Part shown: piece by piece, positions 16,313 to 25,305 of the stretch
Layout of the letters: the number at the start of each line of letters is the position of its first letter
Numbering within the stretch: position 1 is the stretch's first letter
Assembly (NCBI GenBank): GCA_002787695.1
Contig: PCXL01000008.1
Coordinates: forward strand, 1 to 56,492
DNA length: 56,492 nt
Source: Candidatus Zambryskibacteria bacterium CG10_big_fil_rev_8_21_14_0_10_42_12
GTDB lineage: Bacteria; Patescibacteriota; Minisyncoccia; Phycocordibacterales; 1-14-0-10-42-12
Reading direction: 5' to 3'
The notes under the pieces: generated by a model
The model's database searches: none
Seen by the model: only the letters and a program-made list of their open reading frames with translations
What the model was told of the DNA's origin: nothing
Made by a program: the position numbers and the translations under genes

Positions 16313-16492
16313 ATGGGTATCATCAACTACATCAAGGAGACACAGGCAGAAGCACAAAAGGTTTCTTGGCCAACACGAAAGCAGACAACATGGCTCAGTG
16401 CTATTGTGATTATCGTTTCCATTTTGGTTGCGCTCTATCTCGGACTTTTCGACTTTATCTTTGCTCGACTACTCGGAGGATTCGTTTTATAA
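16313..16492 (+). CDS. secE: Preprotein translocase subunit SecE
   Basis: 59 residues, a short single-span SecE. The amphipathic start GIINYIKETQAEAQKVSWPTR carries the conserved KVSWP motif, followed by one membrane helix (SAIVIIVSILVALYLGLFDF). It clamps SecY in the translocon. Position directly before nusG and rplK is the usual bacterial order. Confidence 0.95.
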   Translation: MGIINYIKETQAEAQKVSWPTRKQTTWLSAIVIIVSILVALYLGLFDFIFARLLGGFVL

Positions 16493-16553
16493 ACTAATTT
16501 TATAGATAGGTTTTCTATTACCTGAAACCTATCTACCTAGTACCTACTTAATT

Positions 16554-17096
16554 ATGGCTAAACAAAAACTTGCAGAACGCAATTGGTATGCGATACATAC
16601 ATACTCTGGTTACGAAAACGCAGTGATGAGAAATCTCAAACAGCGTGTGGAGTCTTTGGGTATGGAAGATAAAATTTTCAACGTGATCGTGCCAGCAGAG
16701 AAGAAAATCAAGGTGAAAGGCAACAAGCGCGTAGAAGAAGAAGAAAAGATATATCCGGGATATGTGCTCGTCGACATGATCGTAACTGATGATTCATGGT
16801 ATGTAGTGCGCAACACACCTCGTGTGACAGGATTTGTTGGTTCAGGAGTGTATCCTGTACCACTTGAGAAAAAGGAGGTTGATTCTATCTTTAAGCGTAT
16901 GCAAACCGATACGGTAAAACACAATATCGATATCACGAAAGACGAAACTGTCATCATTGTTGATGGTCCGTTTAAAGATCTGGAAGGAAAAGTTTCAGAA
17001 GTTGATGAATCACGCGGAAAAGTACGCGTATTGGTTTCAATGTTTGGTCGTGAGACACCAGTAGAACTCGATTTCTTGCAGATAAAGCGTATCTGA
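16554..17096 (+). CDS. nusG: Transcription termination/antitermination factor NusG
   Basis: 180 residues. The N-terminal NGN domain starts NWYAIHTYSGYENAV, includes YPGYVLV and NTPRVTGFVG; the C-terminal KOW domain has VIIVDGPFKDLEGKV. NusG binds RNA polymerase and couples it to the ribosome or to Rho. It lies 61 nt after secE and 67 nt before rplK, consistent with one operon. Confidence 0.97.
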   Translation: MAKQKLAERNWYAIHTYSGYENAVMRNLKQRVESLGMEDKIFNVIVPAEKKIKVKGNKRVEEEEKIYPGYVLVDMIVTDDSWYVVRNTPRVTGFVGSGVYPVPLEKKEVDSIFKRMQTDTVKHNIDITKDETVIIVDGPFKDLEGKVSEVDESRGKVRVLVSMFGRETPVELDFLQIKRI

Positions 17097-17163
17097 TAAA
17101 ACCTTGTAAATTAAGGAGGGAATGGTACTATGTGCCTGCCTCGTATAGTTTTAAATCTTAAAA

Positions 17164-17586
17164 ATGGCTAAGAAAGTAATCAAAGTAGTAAAAATCCAGG
17201 CGATGGGTGGTGCTGCAACACCGGCTCCTCCTTTGGGGCCAGCACTCGGAGGTGCGGGTATCAACATTGGTGAATTCGTAAAGCAGTTCAACGATAGAAC
17301 AGCAGAACGACGCGGTGAAGTGGTGCCAGCAGTGATCAATGTGTACGAAGATCGTACATTTGATTTCATCCTCAAGACTGCGCCAACGTCTCAGATGATT
17401 TTGAAGGCAATTGGTCAGAAAAGTGGATCCGGAAAGAATACCGTAAAGAAAGTGGGAACAATCAATAAAGCGCAGATCAAGGAAATTGCCGAATACAAAA
17501 TGGCGGATCTCAATGCAGGATCTATCGAAGCAGCAATGAAAATTGTTGAAGGAACCTGTCGAAGCATGGGCGTGGACGTGAAATAG
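17164..17586 (+). CDS. rplK: 50S ribosomal protein L11
   Basis: 140 residues, the usual length, with the N-terminal VKIQAMGGAATPAPPLGPALG (proline-rich) and C-terminal rRNA-binding motif TINKAQIKEIAEYKM. L11 binds the GTPase-associated centre of 23S rRNA. The gene is normally followed by rplA, which is absent here. A hairpin formed by the last codons and the sequence after the stop follows directly. Confidence 0.97.
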   Translation: MAKKVIKVVKIQAMGGAATPAPPLGPALGGAGINIGEFVKQFNDRTAERRGEVVPAVINVYEDRTFDFILKTAPTSQMILKAIGQKSGSGKNTVKKVGTINKAQIKEIAEYKMADLNAGSIEAAMKIVEGTCRSMGVDVK

Positions 17587-17640
17587 GTAACGTCCACGGG
17601 CCGGAGCGCGACGGCGCGAGGCGGGCCCGCGCAACTTTTC
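17571..17640 (+). repeat. GC-rich hairpin cluster over the rplK stop codon
   Basis: CGTGGACGT (17571-17579) pairs with ACGTCCACG (17590-17598), holding the stop codon TAG in the loop. A second GC-rich hairpin block follows (CGGGCC with GGCCCG around a GCGC/GCGC core), then CTTTTC/GAAAAG. This is markedly GC-rich against its surroundings. Confidence 0.55.
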
Positions 17641-17690
17641 AGCAGAAAAGTATGTGTGGGTTGATGTGAAATAATCTATACAAAACCACA

Positions 17691-17722
17691 CAACAAAAAC
17701 TCCTCTTGGGGAGTTTTTGTTG
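17691..17722 (+). terminator. Intrinsic terminator of the secE-nusG-rplK unit
   Basis: CAACAAAAACTCC pairs with GGAGTTTTTGTTG. Confidence 0.85.
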
Positions 17723-17748
17723 TCTATAAGAAAGGCTAAGATAGCGAT

Positions 17749-18840
17749 ATGAACAAACAGGGGGCGCTACCGGACTCATATATTCAGAGACTTATCGCAT
17801 CAGGACATATAAAAGGGGCTACATTTGACCATGTGCGTCCAGGGTCACTTGACTTAAGGCTTTCCGAAGAAGTGTACAAGGTTGAAAGTATTTTTCAGCC
17901 ACGCCGAGGAGAAAAGGTGAGAGACGTACTTTCTCGCATTAAAGCGGAGCGACACGATCCTGCAAAACCAATTGCGAGAGATGCGATTTATCTTTGGCGA
18001 CTCAATGAAATACTAGCGCTTCCGCAAAGTGTATATGCCTACTGTAATCCAAAGTCCTCCACGGGACGTCTTGATCTCCATGTGCGCCTCATTGCGGATG
18101 GAGTGCCACGTTATGATTCTGTCTGGCCAAAAGGTTTCCATGGAGAGCTGTGGGTTTCACTCATGACTAAATCGTTTCCAACCATTGTGTCGCCCGGAGA
18201 TTCGCTTAACCAAATACGGTTTTTCAATGCGGATACGCGTATGAGTGATCTGGAACTCGAGATGGAGCACCATAAGAGTCCATTAATTTATCATCCAGAT
18301 ACACAAAAACCGATCGGGTTTGATGAGCTTGAAGGTCAGGATGGCGATGGTACGATATTGCTTTCAATCGACCTTGAGAGTTCTGTGGCTGGTTATGAGA
18401 GTATTACATCATCACATGTTGTCGAGCTTGCCCGCAGAGATCATGATAAGGACATTTTCTTTAAACAAGTGTATGCCGAAAAAGGAGCGCTGCGTTTGGA
18501 GCGAGACAAATTTTATATTCTTTCATCTTACGAATCTGTGGTGACGCCGCCTGATCTGGCCTGCGAAATGGTGCCGATGGATGAACGAAGTGGCGAGTTT
18601 CGTTCGCACTATGCTGGATTTATTGATCCGGGTTGGGGTTGGGGTAAGGAAGGTGAAGGGAAAGGGAGACAGCTCACCCTCGAGGTGCGTCCATTTGAAG
18701 ATATTGTAGTGCGTCACAAACAACCGATTGCAAAAATTCGTTTTGAACGCCTCATTGAACCACCTGAAGTACTTTATGATCTTACTGATTCAAATTATAT
18801 TGCCCAGCGTGGTCCAAAACTAGGAAAGTTTTTTGTGTAA
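17749..18840 (+). CDS. dcd: 2'-deoxycytidine 5'-triphosphate deaminase, long form
   Basis: 363 residues, about twice the ordinary Dcd length, matching the long two-domain form (PF06559-like). It converts dCTP to dUTP. Visible features are PGSLDLRLS near the N-terminus, CNPKSSTGRLDLHVR (catalytic-site region of the Dcd fold), the C-terminal copy with FIDPGWGWG and a closing AQRGPKLGKFF. The gene heads a thymidylate-synthesis cluster with folA, thyA, glyA, tmk and dut. A TAAGAT lies 9 nt upstream as a possible -10. Confidence 0.88.
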   Translation: MNKQGALPDSYIQRLIASGHIKGATFDHVRPGSLDLRLSEEVYKVESIFQPRRGEKVRDVLSRIKAERHDPAKPIARDAIYLWRLNEILALPQSVYAYCNPKSSTGRLDLHVRLIADGVPRYDSVWPKGFHGELWVSLMTKSFPTIVSPGDSLNQIRFFNADTRMSDLELEMEHHKSPLIYHPDTQKPIGFDELEGQDGDGTILLSIDLESSVAGYESITSSHVVELARRDHDKDIFFKQVYAEKGALRLERDKFYILSSYESVVTPPDLACEMVPMDERSGEFRSHYAGFIDPGWGWGKEGEGKGRQLTLEVRPFEDIVVRHKQPIAKIRFERLIEPPEVLYDLTDSNYIAQRGPKLGKFFV

Positions 18841-18846
18841 AAGAAG

Positions 18847-18865
18847 CCGCACCTATAGGGTGCGG
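18847..18865 (-). terminator. Intrinsic terminator of thyA-folA
   Basis: CCGCACC pairs with GGTGCGG; the folA stop lies in the hairpin and the T-rich run (CTTCTTTT) follows on the minus strand. Confidence 0.65.
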
Positions 18866-19347
18866 GTATCCTTACGGTAGACGACAAACCTGAGAGCAAA
18901 TGGATTGTTCGTGTCGGCTTCCACGTTCGTCTCACTCTCTATGGCTAGCGACGCAAAATCCAAGGATGGAAAGAATGTGTCACCCTCAAATTCACCATCG
19001 ATATGAGTGACGATAAATCGAGACACGAGAGGTAAACTCGCCTCATAGACCGCACGTCCTCCTATGATGATTGGTTCGAACTGGACGAGGTTAAGTGCAG
19101 TTTCGAGATCAGCAGCGATAACAACCCCTGCTATTTCATCTTGACTGCGCGAGAGTACAACATTTTCTCTGTGCGGTAGCGGCTTGCCGATGGACTCGAA
19201 TGTTTTACGGCCCATAATTACGCTTTTGTTGAGCGTGTGTGATCGGAACCACTTCATGTCTGCCGGCAGACGAGGCCAAGGCAGAGCATTCTTGTTGCCA
19301 ATTAGACCGTTACGGTCCATGGCGACGATGATGGACAGATTCTTCAT
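18853..19347 (-). CDS. folA: Dihydrofolate reductase
   Basis: 164 residues, the usual length. DHFR regenerates tetrahydrofolate from dihydrofolate made by ThyA. Motifs are LSIIVAMDRNGLIG, LPWPRLPADMKWF (substrate site), VIMGRKTFESIGKPLP and IIGGRAVYEA (NADPH site). It overlaps thyA by 4 nt (ATGA), so the two are translationally coupled. It belongs to the GC-richer gene class. Confidence 0.96.
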   Translation of the reverse strand: MKNLSIIVAMDRNGLIGNKNALPWPRLPADMKWFRSHTLNKSVIMGRKTFESIGKPLPHRENVVLSRSQDEIAGVVIAADLETALNLVQFEPIIIGGRAVYEASLPLVSRFIVTHIDGEFEGDTFFPSLDFASLAIESETNVEADTNNPFALRFVVYRKDTRTL

Positions 19348-20192
19348 ACGGCCATTTCTGCCTTGATAGAGGGATCATGCTCGTAGTTTTGCAGCTTAAC
19401 GAGCTTGTAGACATCGTTCGGCTCCTTAAGCTTCTTCGTGTCAAGATCGGCAAGGGAGCGTACTTCCGGATTAATCCAGATCGATGGCTTTTGTTTCGGC
19501 GTTCTTGAGAGCTGCTCGTCGACAGCATCGAAGTGATTGTGGTAGATATGCACATCACCCAATGTGAGGATGAGTTCATACGGTTCTTGATCGACGAGTT
19601 GGGCAACGAGATGTAGTAACAGCGCGTAGGATGCGATGTTGAACGGAACTCCTAGGAACATGTCACATGAGCGCTGGTACATGTGCAAGGAAAGTTTGTT
19701 GTTGGCCGAAAAGAACTGGAACATCATGTGGCATGGCGGGAGAGCCATTTTATCCAATTCACCAGGATTCCACGCCGTAACTATAAGACGGCGATCATGA
19801 GGATTCGTTTTGAGGCGTTCCACTACATCGGCCAGCTGGTCCATATGACTTCCGTCAGGTGCAATCCAATCTCGCCACTGCACCCCGTATACTCGCCCCA
19901 GATCTCCGTCGTACGCCGCTTTGGGTTTCCAGTAGGGTGCATTTGCATTATCTGTCCAGATATTGCAACCGAGACGCACAAGTTCGTTGTTGTCTGAACT
20001 GCCACCCATGAACCATAGCAATTCAGCAGCCATTGAGCGGAATGCGAGCTTCTTGGTTGTTACAGCGGGAAACCCGTCAGCCAAATTGAAGCGCAGCTGT
20101 TCTGCGAATAAGGCCCTGGTTCCTCCATTGCGGCCGTCTCGATCTATGCCGGTGTCTCTGATTTTCTTCAGTAGGTCAAGATAGTTTCTCAT
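19344..20192 (-). CDS. thyA: Thymidylate synthase
   Basis: 282 residues. It methylates dUMP to dTMP using methylene-tetrahydrofolate. The catalytic Cys is in LPPCHMMFQFF, followed by the signature RSCDMFLGVPFNIASYA and later LGDVHIYHNH. A good Shine-Dalgarno TAGGAG precedes the ATG, unlike the glyA/tmk/dut genes on the other strand, and its composition is GC-richer. It forms a coupled pair with folA, divergent from glyA, which supplies its one-carbon donor. Confidence 0.97.
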   Translation of the reverse strand: MRNYLDLLKKIRDTGIDRDGRNGGTRALFAEQLRFNLADGFPAVTTKKLAFRSMAAELLWFMGGSSDNNELVRLGCNIWTDNANAPYWKPKAAYDGDLGRVYGVQWRDWIAPDGSHMDQLADVVERLKTNPHDRRLIVTAWNPGELDKMALPPCHMMFQFFSANNKLSLHMYQRSCDMFLGVPFNIASYALLLHLVAQLVDQEPYELILTLGDVHIYHNHFDAVDEQLSRTPKQKPSIWINPEVRSLADLDTKKLKEPNDVYKLVKLQNYEHDPSIKAEMAV

Positions 20193-20238
20193 AAGGTACT
20201 CCTAAATTATATATTACTTTTTATATCTATGGACACAA

Positions 20239-20269
20239 TTGATTTCAAGATTGGTTTGTGTGCTAAAAT
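20239..20269 (+). promoter_or_regulatory. Promoter of glyA, leaderless type
   Basis: TTGATT, 19-nt spacer, then TGC-TAAAAT (extended -10). ATG of glyA lies 6 nt after the -10 box, so the mRNA should start at or next to the AUG. Confidence 0.6.
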
Positions 20270-20275
20270 GCCGTT

Positions 20276-21448
20276 ATGAAAGACAAAGCTATCGAATCTC
20301 TGATAAAAGCCGAGAGGGCACGGCAGAAAAAAGTTATCAACCTTATTGCATCTGAAAACTATGTTTCCAAGGATGTGCTAGACGCACTTGGTTCTGAACT
20401 TACCAATAAATATGCGGAAGGATATCCGGGCGCTCGATACTATGGTGGTAATGAAATAATGGATAAGGTGGAAAATCTTGCAAAAGAACGTGCACTCAAA
20501 GCATTTGGCCTCTCAAAAAACGGGTGGGCAGTGAATGTGCAACCACTCTCGGGAAGTCCGGCCAATGTTGCAGTGTACCTAGGACTCGTAAAACCGGGAG
20601 GAAAAATCATGGGTATGTCACTTGATCATGGGGGACACTTGACCCATGGACACAAAGTCTCTATTACCGGAAAAATGTGGCAACAGGTGCCGTATGGAGT
20701 TGATGAGAAGACTGAAAAAATAAATTACGAAGAGCTTAAGAAAAAAGCGGTCGCAGAAAAACCAGATATTATTGTCGCAGGATTTACAGCGTACCCCAGA
20801 AAAATTGAATGGAAAAAATTTAGAGAGATTGCAGATGCATGTGGAGCCTATCTCATGGTGGATATGTCGCATATCGGAGGGCTGGTTGCTGGTAAAGCGT
20901 ATCCATCGCCATTTCCATATGCAGATATCGTGACAACAACAGTTCATAAAACACTGCGGGGACCTCGCGCTGCTATGATTTTTTCTAAAATTGACGAGAG
21001 AGATATTCCAAAGAAAATTGATAAAGCTGTATTTCCAGGGATGCAGGGTGGTCCGCATTTAAACCAAATTGCTGCAGTCGCGGTGACACTAAAGGAAGCA
21101 ATGGAACCGTCTTTCAAAACATATGCCAAGCAAGTGATTAAAAATGCACAAACACTTGCGACAGAACTCAAGAAACGCGGCTGGAGAATAATTTCTGGAG
21201 GAACAGACTCACATTTGATACTGGTTGATACATGGATGGAAGGAAAAGGAATTGGTGGAAAGGAAGCAAGTGATAGGCTTGAGAAAGCGGGAATTATTGT
21301 AAACAAAAACACTATTCCGTTTGATAAGCGAAGTCCGGTTGACCCTTCGGGGATTCGCCTCGGCGCTGCTGCGGAAACGACGCGAGGAAAAACAGAAAAA
21401 GATTTTGTAAAAATTGCTGAGAAAATAGACAACATCTTGCGCGCATGA
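20276..21448 (+). CDS. glyA: Serine hydroxymethyltransferase
   Basis: 390 residues, slightly shorter than the usual 415. This PLP enzyme converts serine and tetrahydrofolate to glycine and methylene-tetrahydrofolate. Visible are NLIASENYVS, NKYAEGYPGARYYGGNE, the PLP-lysine motif TTTVHKTLRGPR and the C-terminal GIRLGAAAETTRG. It overlaps tmk by 4 nt. The short leader and lack of Shine-Dalgarno indicate a leaderless transcript. It feeds ThyA. Confidence 0.97.
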   Translation: MKDKAIESLIKAERARQKKVINLIASENYVSKDVLDALGSELTNKYAEGYPGARYYGGNEIMDKVENLAKERALKAFGLSKNGWAVNVQPLSGSPANVAVYLGLVKPGGKIMGMSLDHGGHLTHGHKVSITGKMWQQVPYGVDEKTEKINYEELKKKAVAEKPDIIVAGFTAYPRKIEWKKFREIADACGAYLMVDMSHIGGLVAGKAYPSPFPYADIVTTTVHKTLRGPRAAMIFSKIDERDIPKKIDKAVFPGMQGGPHLNQIAAVAVTLKEAMEPSFKTYAKQVIKNAQTLATELKKRGWRIISGGTDSHLILVDTWMEGKGIGGKEASDRLEKAGIIVNKNTIPFDKRSPVDPSGIRLGAAAETTRGKTEKDFVKIAEKIDNILRA

Positions 21449-22143
21449 AAAAAGGAAAACTGATTGTACTAGACGGCACGGATGGATCGGGTAAGGCGAC
21501 ACAAGTTGCACTGCTTAAAAAGCGACTGCAAAAAAACGGGGTCAAAGTAAAAACAATCGATTTTCCTCAGTATAAAAACAATTTCTTTGGGAAGCTTATT
21601 GGTGAGTGTTTGGCAGGAAAGAGGGGTGATTTTATAAAAGTTGATTCTCGTATTGCATCTACTCTGTATGCTGCAGACAGATGGGAAACGAGTCGAAAAA
21701 TTTATAGCTGGTTAGAGCAGGGGTATGTTGTTATCGCTGATAGGTATGTAAGTTCAAATCAAATTCACCAAGGCGGTAAAATTAGAAACAACAAAGAAAG
21801 ACGAGAATTTCTAAAATGGTTAGATGATTTAGAGTTTAAGGTTTTTAAAATACCACGACCCGACTTGCTTCTATATCTTCATTTACCGGTTAAACTAAGT
21901 TTTGAATTATTACAGAAAAAATCTCTTACCAAAAAGAAACATTATTTAGAAGGAAAAAAAGATTTAGCAGAAAGTGATGTGAAGCATTTGGAGGATAGTC
22001 GTAAAAGTGCACTGAAATTAGTGAAAGAAAGTAATCAATGGGCGCAAATTGAGTGTTCAGAAAAAGGGCACATCCTTTCTCGCGAAGAAATTAACGATAG
22101 AATATTTGATGTATTGCATAAGAAACTTGGTTTGAAGAAATAA
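21445..22143 (+). CDS. tmk: Thymidylate kinase
   Basis: 232 residues. It phosphorylates dTMP to dTDP. The P-loop is DGTDGSGKAT near residue 10, followed by DFPQYKN and the DRYVSSN motif (dTMP site) near residue 98. It overlaps glyA by 4 nt and dut begins 5 nt after its stop, so all three are co-transcribed. It is longer than the usual 205-210 residues, mainly in the central helices and the C-terminus; it resembles the archaeal/eukaryal-like form. Bacterial homologues carry the same P-loop. Confidence 0.93.
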   Translation: MKKGKLIVLDGTDGSGKATQVALLKKRLQKNGVKVKTIDFPQYKNNFFGKLIGECLAGKRGDFIKVDSRIASTLYAADRWETSRKIYSWLEQGYVVIADRYVSSNQIHQGGKIRNNKERREFLKWLDDLEFKVFKIPRPDLLLYLHLPVKLSFELLQKKSLTKKKHYLEGKKDLAESDVKHLEDSRKSALKLVKESNQWAQIECSEKGHILSREEINDRIFDVLHKKLGLKK

Positions 22144-22147
22144 TAAT

Positions 22148-22570
22148 ATGCAAATCAAAATTAAAAAATTACATCCTGAGGCAACATTGCCCACGTATGG
22201 GCGTGCAGGAGATGCGGGGATGGATTTGTATGCAGTGGAAGAGGCAAGGGTTGTGCCTGGTGAGACGGCGCATATTAAAACAGGATTATCATTTGAATTG
22301 CCTGAAGGATATGCGGGTCTTGTGTGGGATAAGAGTGGTCTATCGTTTAAACATGGAATTAAAGTAATCGGGGGAGTGCTCGACTCAAATTATCGTGGAG
22401 AATTGATTCTCGGTGTGATTAACTTGGGAAAGGAAGCATACACATTTGAAAAAGGTCACAAGGTTTCTCAAATGCTTATCCAAAAAATAGAACGAGCTGA
22501 GTTTATTGAGGCGGATGAGCTTTCTGATACTGTGCGTGGAGAACAAGGGTTTGGAAGCTCTGGGAAGTGA
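22148..22570 (+). CDS. dut: dUTP diphosphatase
   Basis: 140 residues of the trimeric type. It hydrolyses dUTP to dUMP, the substrate of ThyA. The five motifs are present: DAGMDLYA, WDKSGLSF, GVLDSNYRGEL, GHKVSQMLIQK and the C-terminal RGEQGFGSSGK. It completes the dCTP-dUTP-dUMP-dTMP-dTDP route in this cluster. Confidence 0.96.
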   Translation: MQIKIKKLHPEATLPTYGRAGDAGMDLYAVEEARVVPGETAHIKTGLSFELPEGYAGLVWDKSGLSFKHGIKVIGGVLDSNYRGELILGVINLGKEAYTFEKGHKVSQMLIQKIERAEFIEADELSDTVRGEQGFGSSGK

Positions 22571-22576
22571 TTTTTT

Positions 22577-23545
22577 ATGGAAAAAGGGAATATCAATGAA
22601 AAAATTGCGCTCGTTGGTGGTGGCAGCGGTGTCTATCAGATAGCGCGTGCTCTTAAATTTATTCGTCCGAATATTGTGACAGTGCAAACCGTGTTTGATA
22701 GTGGAGGACATTCCGGCGCTTTGCGGGATGAGCGTGGCATGTTGCCACCCGGAGATATACGTCGTGCCATTTTGGCTTTGGCGGATGAGCATGTCGAGCG
22801 TAATTTGCGTAAAATCCTTTCGTATCGATTTCCGGCTAAAAACGGTTCGTCACTTGATGATGTGAATATGGGCAATCTGTTACTCACGGCACTTACTGAA
22901 ATTACTGGCACATTGCCGCAGGCGATAAACGAAATGTGTATGTGGTATGGAGTGAAAGGGAAAGTGCTGCCGGTCTCGCTCGATGATGCGCATATAAAAG
23001 TACAACTTTCCGATGGTTCATTTATATTGGGGGAAAAATATATTGATACGAGATCAATTAATGATGATCGGACGATTGTTGGCGTGAGTCTAGAACCTGA
23101 TGCTCATTTATATGTTGAAGTCTACGACGAGCTCCTAACGGCAGACAAAATCGTGTTGTGTCCTGGAGACTTGTATACATCTTTGCTCCCAAATCTAATC
23201 GTGAAAGGATTTGCAGATGCACTTAAAGAGAGTCGAGGTGAACTTATGTATGTAACAAATATTATGACTAAGAAATCTGAAACAGGAGGATTTACTGCGA
23301 ATGATTTTGTAAAAACAGTAGAGAAATATCTGGATGGAAAGAAAATCGATACAGTGATTGTAAATGACTCCGAAATTTCGAAAGACATTTTGGATTCCTA
23401 TAAAGAGCAAAAATCTGAACCTGTTTCTATAAATGGCGATCTTGCAAAACTTGTGAAGCGCGTGATAAGGGCAGATCTTGTAGATATTGGTGGAGGCATC
23501 GTGCGTCACAATGATAGAACAGCATCACTAATCGCGGAGTTATAG
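22577..23545 (+). CDS. YvcK/CofD-like gluconeogenesis factor
   Basis: 322 residues with the family fold: ALVGGGSGVYQIARAL at the N-terminus, SGGHSGALRDERGMLPPGDIRRAIL, then NMGNLLLTALTEI and PGDLYTSLLPNLIV. In Firmicutes YvcK binds UDP-GlcNAc and influences carbon flow and cell shape. It starts 6 nt after dut and may belong to the same transcript. Confidence 0.9.
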   Translation: MEKGNINEKIALVGGGSGVYQIARALKFIRPNIVTVQTVFDSGGHSGALRDERGMLPPGDIRRAILALADEHVERNLRKILSYRFPAKNGSSLDDVNMGNLLLTALTEITGTLPQAINEMCMWYGVKGKVLPVSLDDAHIKVQLSDGSFILGEKYIDTRSINDDRTIVGVSLEPDAHLYVEVYDELLTADKIVLCPGDLYTSLLPNLIVKGFADALKESRGELMYVTNIMTKKSETGGFTANDFVKTVEKYLDGKKIDTVIVNDSEISKDILDSYKEQKSEPVSINGDLAKLVKRVIRADLVDIGGGIVRHNDRTASLIAEL

Positions 23546-23559
23546 GTCGTGTAAACTTG

Positions 23560-23568
23560 TGCTATTAT
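23560..23568 (+). promoter_or_regulatory. Extended -10 of argS, leaderless type
   Basis: TGC-TATTAT with ATG 7 nt after the box. No clear -35. Confidence 0.6.
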
Positions 23569-23575
23569 CCCTCTC

Positions 23576-25270
23576 ATGCAGGACGCAATCAAACAGTGGG
23601 TTAAGGAAATACTTGGTACAGATGCAGATTTTGCCGTGGAGTATCCGGCCGTTTTGGAGCACGGAGATTATGCAGTCAATATCGCAATGGTTGAAGCGAA
23701 GAAAGAGGGAAAAAATACACGAGAACTTGCAGAAAGTTACAAAGAAAAACTTGATGCAAATCTTTTGCCAGACATAGAAAAGATAGAGGTTGCTGGGCCA
23801 GGTTTTATAAATATTTTTTTGAAAAAAGAATTTTTTGGTAAAACAGTTGGTGAGATTTTAGAGAAGAGAGGGGAGTACGGAAAAAATAAAACACTCAATA
23901 AAAAAATAAGTTACGAATACACTAATACAAATGTTTTAAAACCGATGCATATCGGACACCTCATGGGCAATGTGATTGGTGAGTCGCTTTCAAGAATTGC
24001 TGAATGGAATGGGGCAGATGTATTGCGTAATACATATCAAGGTGATGTGGGGCTTCATATTGCTAAAACGATTTGGGGTCTACAACAGTTGGAAGGCATT
24101 AAAGATTCAGGTAACTTGTCTGCAGATGTAACGTATGTTGGGGAAGCCTACGCAAAAGGTGCGGCAGCTTATGAAGATGATGAATTGGCACAAGCAGAGA
24201 TAAAAGAAATAAATAAAAAAGTGTATGACGGCACCGACACCGAGATTGAAAAATTAAAAGATTGGGCGAAAGATGTAAGCCTCCGTCATTTCAGAGAGCT
24301 GTATAAGATTCTTGGAACCACTTTTGATGATGAAATGTTTGAAAGTGAGGTGGCAGAAGATGCGCTTACGATTGTTAATGAATACAAAGAAAAAGGAATA
24401 TTTGAAGAAAGTGATGACGCGATAGTTTTCAATGGCAAGAAATATGATGAGGCACTGCATACACGCGTGTTTGTAACGTCACAAGGCGTACCAACATATG
24501 AAGCAAAAGATATTGCGCACGCATTACGCAAATACAAAAAGTATCATTTTGATGAGTCGCTTATTATTACAGCCAACGAACAGGATGAATATTTTAAGGT
24601 GGTGCTGACGGCACTTGCGCATATTAATCCAGAGATAGCAGAGAAAACAACGCATATTTCGCACGGCATGCTCAAACTCACAACCGGGAAAATGTCTTCG
24701 CGAACAGGCAATATCATCACGGGCGAAGCATTGCTCGAACAATCTTTTGCGGGAGTACAAGAAAAAATTCAGGAAGAAAAAGAGGGTTTGGTGAGTACAG
24801 ATGATGTGCAAAATATTGGAGTCGCTGCTATTAAATACACAATACTAAAGCAGGCACCGGGTCGAGATATTATCTTTGATTTTGAAAAATCACTTTCATT
24901 TGAAGGAGATTCGGGACCATATTTGCAATATACAGCGGTTCGGACAAAAGCAATCAAAGAGAAAGCAAAGACAGAAGGAGTTTCTCATAATGTAGAAAGA
25001 TCAGAGAGTTTTGGTGCGCAGACTATTGAGAGGATGTTGCACAGATTTCCTGAAGTTGTAAAACGTGCTCATACAGAACTCGCGCCACAAGCAATCACTA
25101 CGTATCTCATAGAACTTGCAAGTGCCTTCAATACATTTTATGGTGCGGAAAAAATTGTAGACAAAGACGATGTAAATTCTCCTTATAAACTTGCACTCAC
25201 AGAAGCGGTGGGGCAGGTGGTACGAAACGGGCTATATCTCCTAGGAATTAAAACTCCGGAGAAAATGTAG
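23576..25270 (+). CDS. argS: Arginyl-tRNA synthetase
   Basis: 564 residues. N-terminal Arg-S domain, then the class I catalytic domain with VLKPMHIGHLMGNVIG (HIGH) near residue 120 and KMSSRTGN near residue 370, then a DALR anticodon-binding C-terminus with APQAITTYLIELASAFNTFY. It charges tRNA-Arg; a tRNA-Arg (TCT) gene is at the window start. The start lies 7 nt after an extended -10 box. Confidence 0.97.
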   Translation: MQDAIKQWVKEILGTDADFAVEYPAVLEHGDYAVNIAMVEAKKEGKNTRELAESYKEKLDANLLPDIEKIEVAGPGFINIFLKKEFFGKTVGEILEKRGEYGKNKTLNKKISYEYTNTNVLKPMHIGHLMGNVIGESLSRIAEWNGADVLRNTYQGDVGLHIAKTIWGLQQLEGIKDSGNLSADVTYVGEAYAKGAAAYEDDELAQAEIKEINKKVYDGTDTEIEKLKDWAKDVSLRHFRELYKILGTTFDDEMFESEVAEDALTIVNEYKEKGIFEESDDAIVFNGKKYDEALHTRVFVTSQGVPTYEAKDIAHALRKYKKYHFDESLIITANEQDEYFKVVLTALAHINPEIAEKTTHISHGMLKLTTGKMSSRTGNIITGEALLEQSFAGVQEKIQEEKEGLVSTDDVQNIGVAAIKYTILKQAPGRDIIFDFEKSLSFEGDSGPYLQYTAVRTKAIKEKAKTEGVSHNVERSESFGAQTIERMLHRFPEVVKRAHTELAPQAITTYLIELASAFNTFYGAEKIVDKDDVNSPYKLALTEAVGQVVRNGLYLLGIKTPEKM

Positions 25271-25276
25271 TCAAAA

Positions 25277-25285
25277 TGTTATAAT
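25277..25285 (+). promoter_or_regulatory. Extended -10 promoter of the 43-aa gene
   Basis: TGT-TATAAT at 25277-25285, followed by AGGAGGG and ATG 25306. Confidence 0.55.
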
Positions 25286-25305
25286 AGTGTCAGGAGGGAA
25301 CCTTT

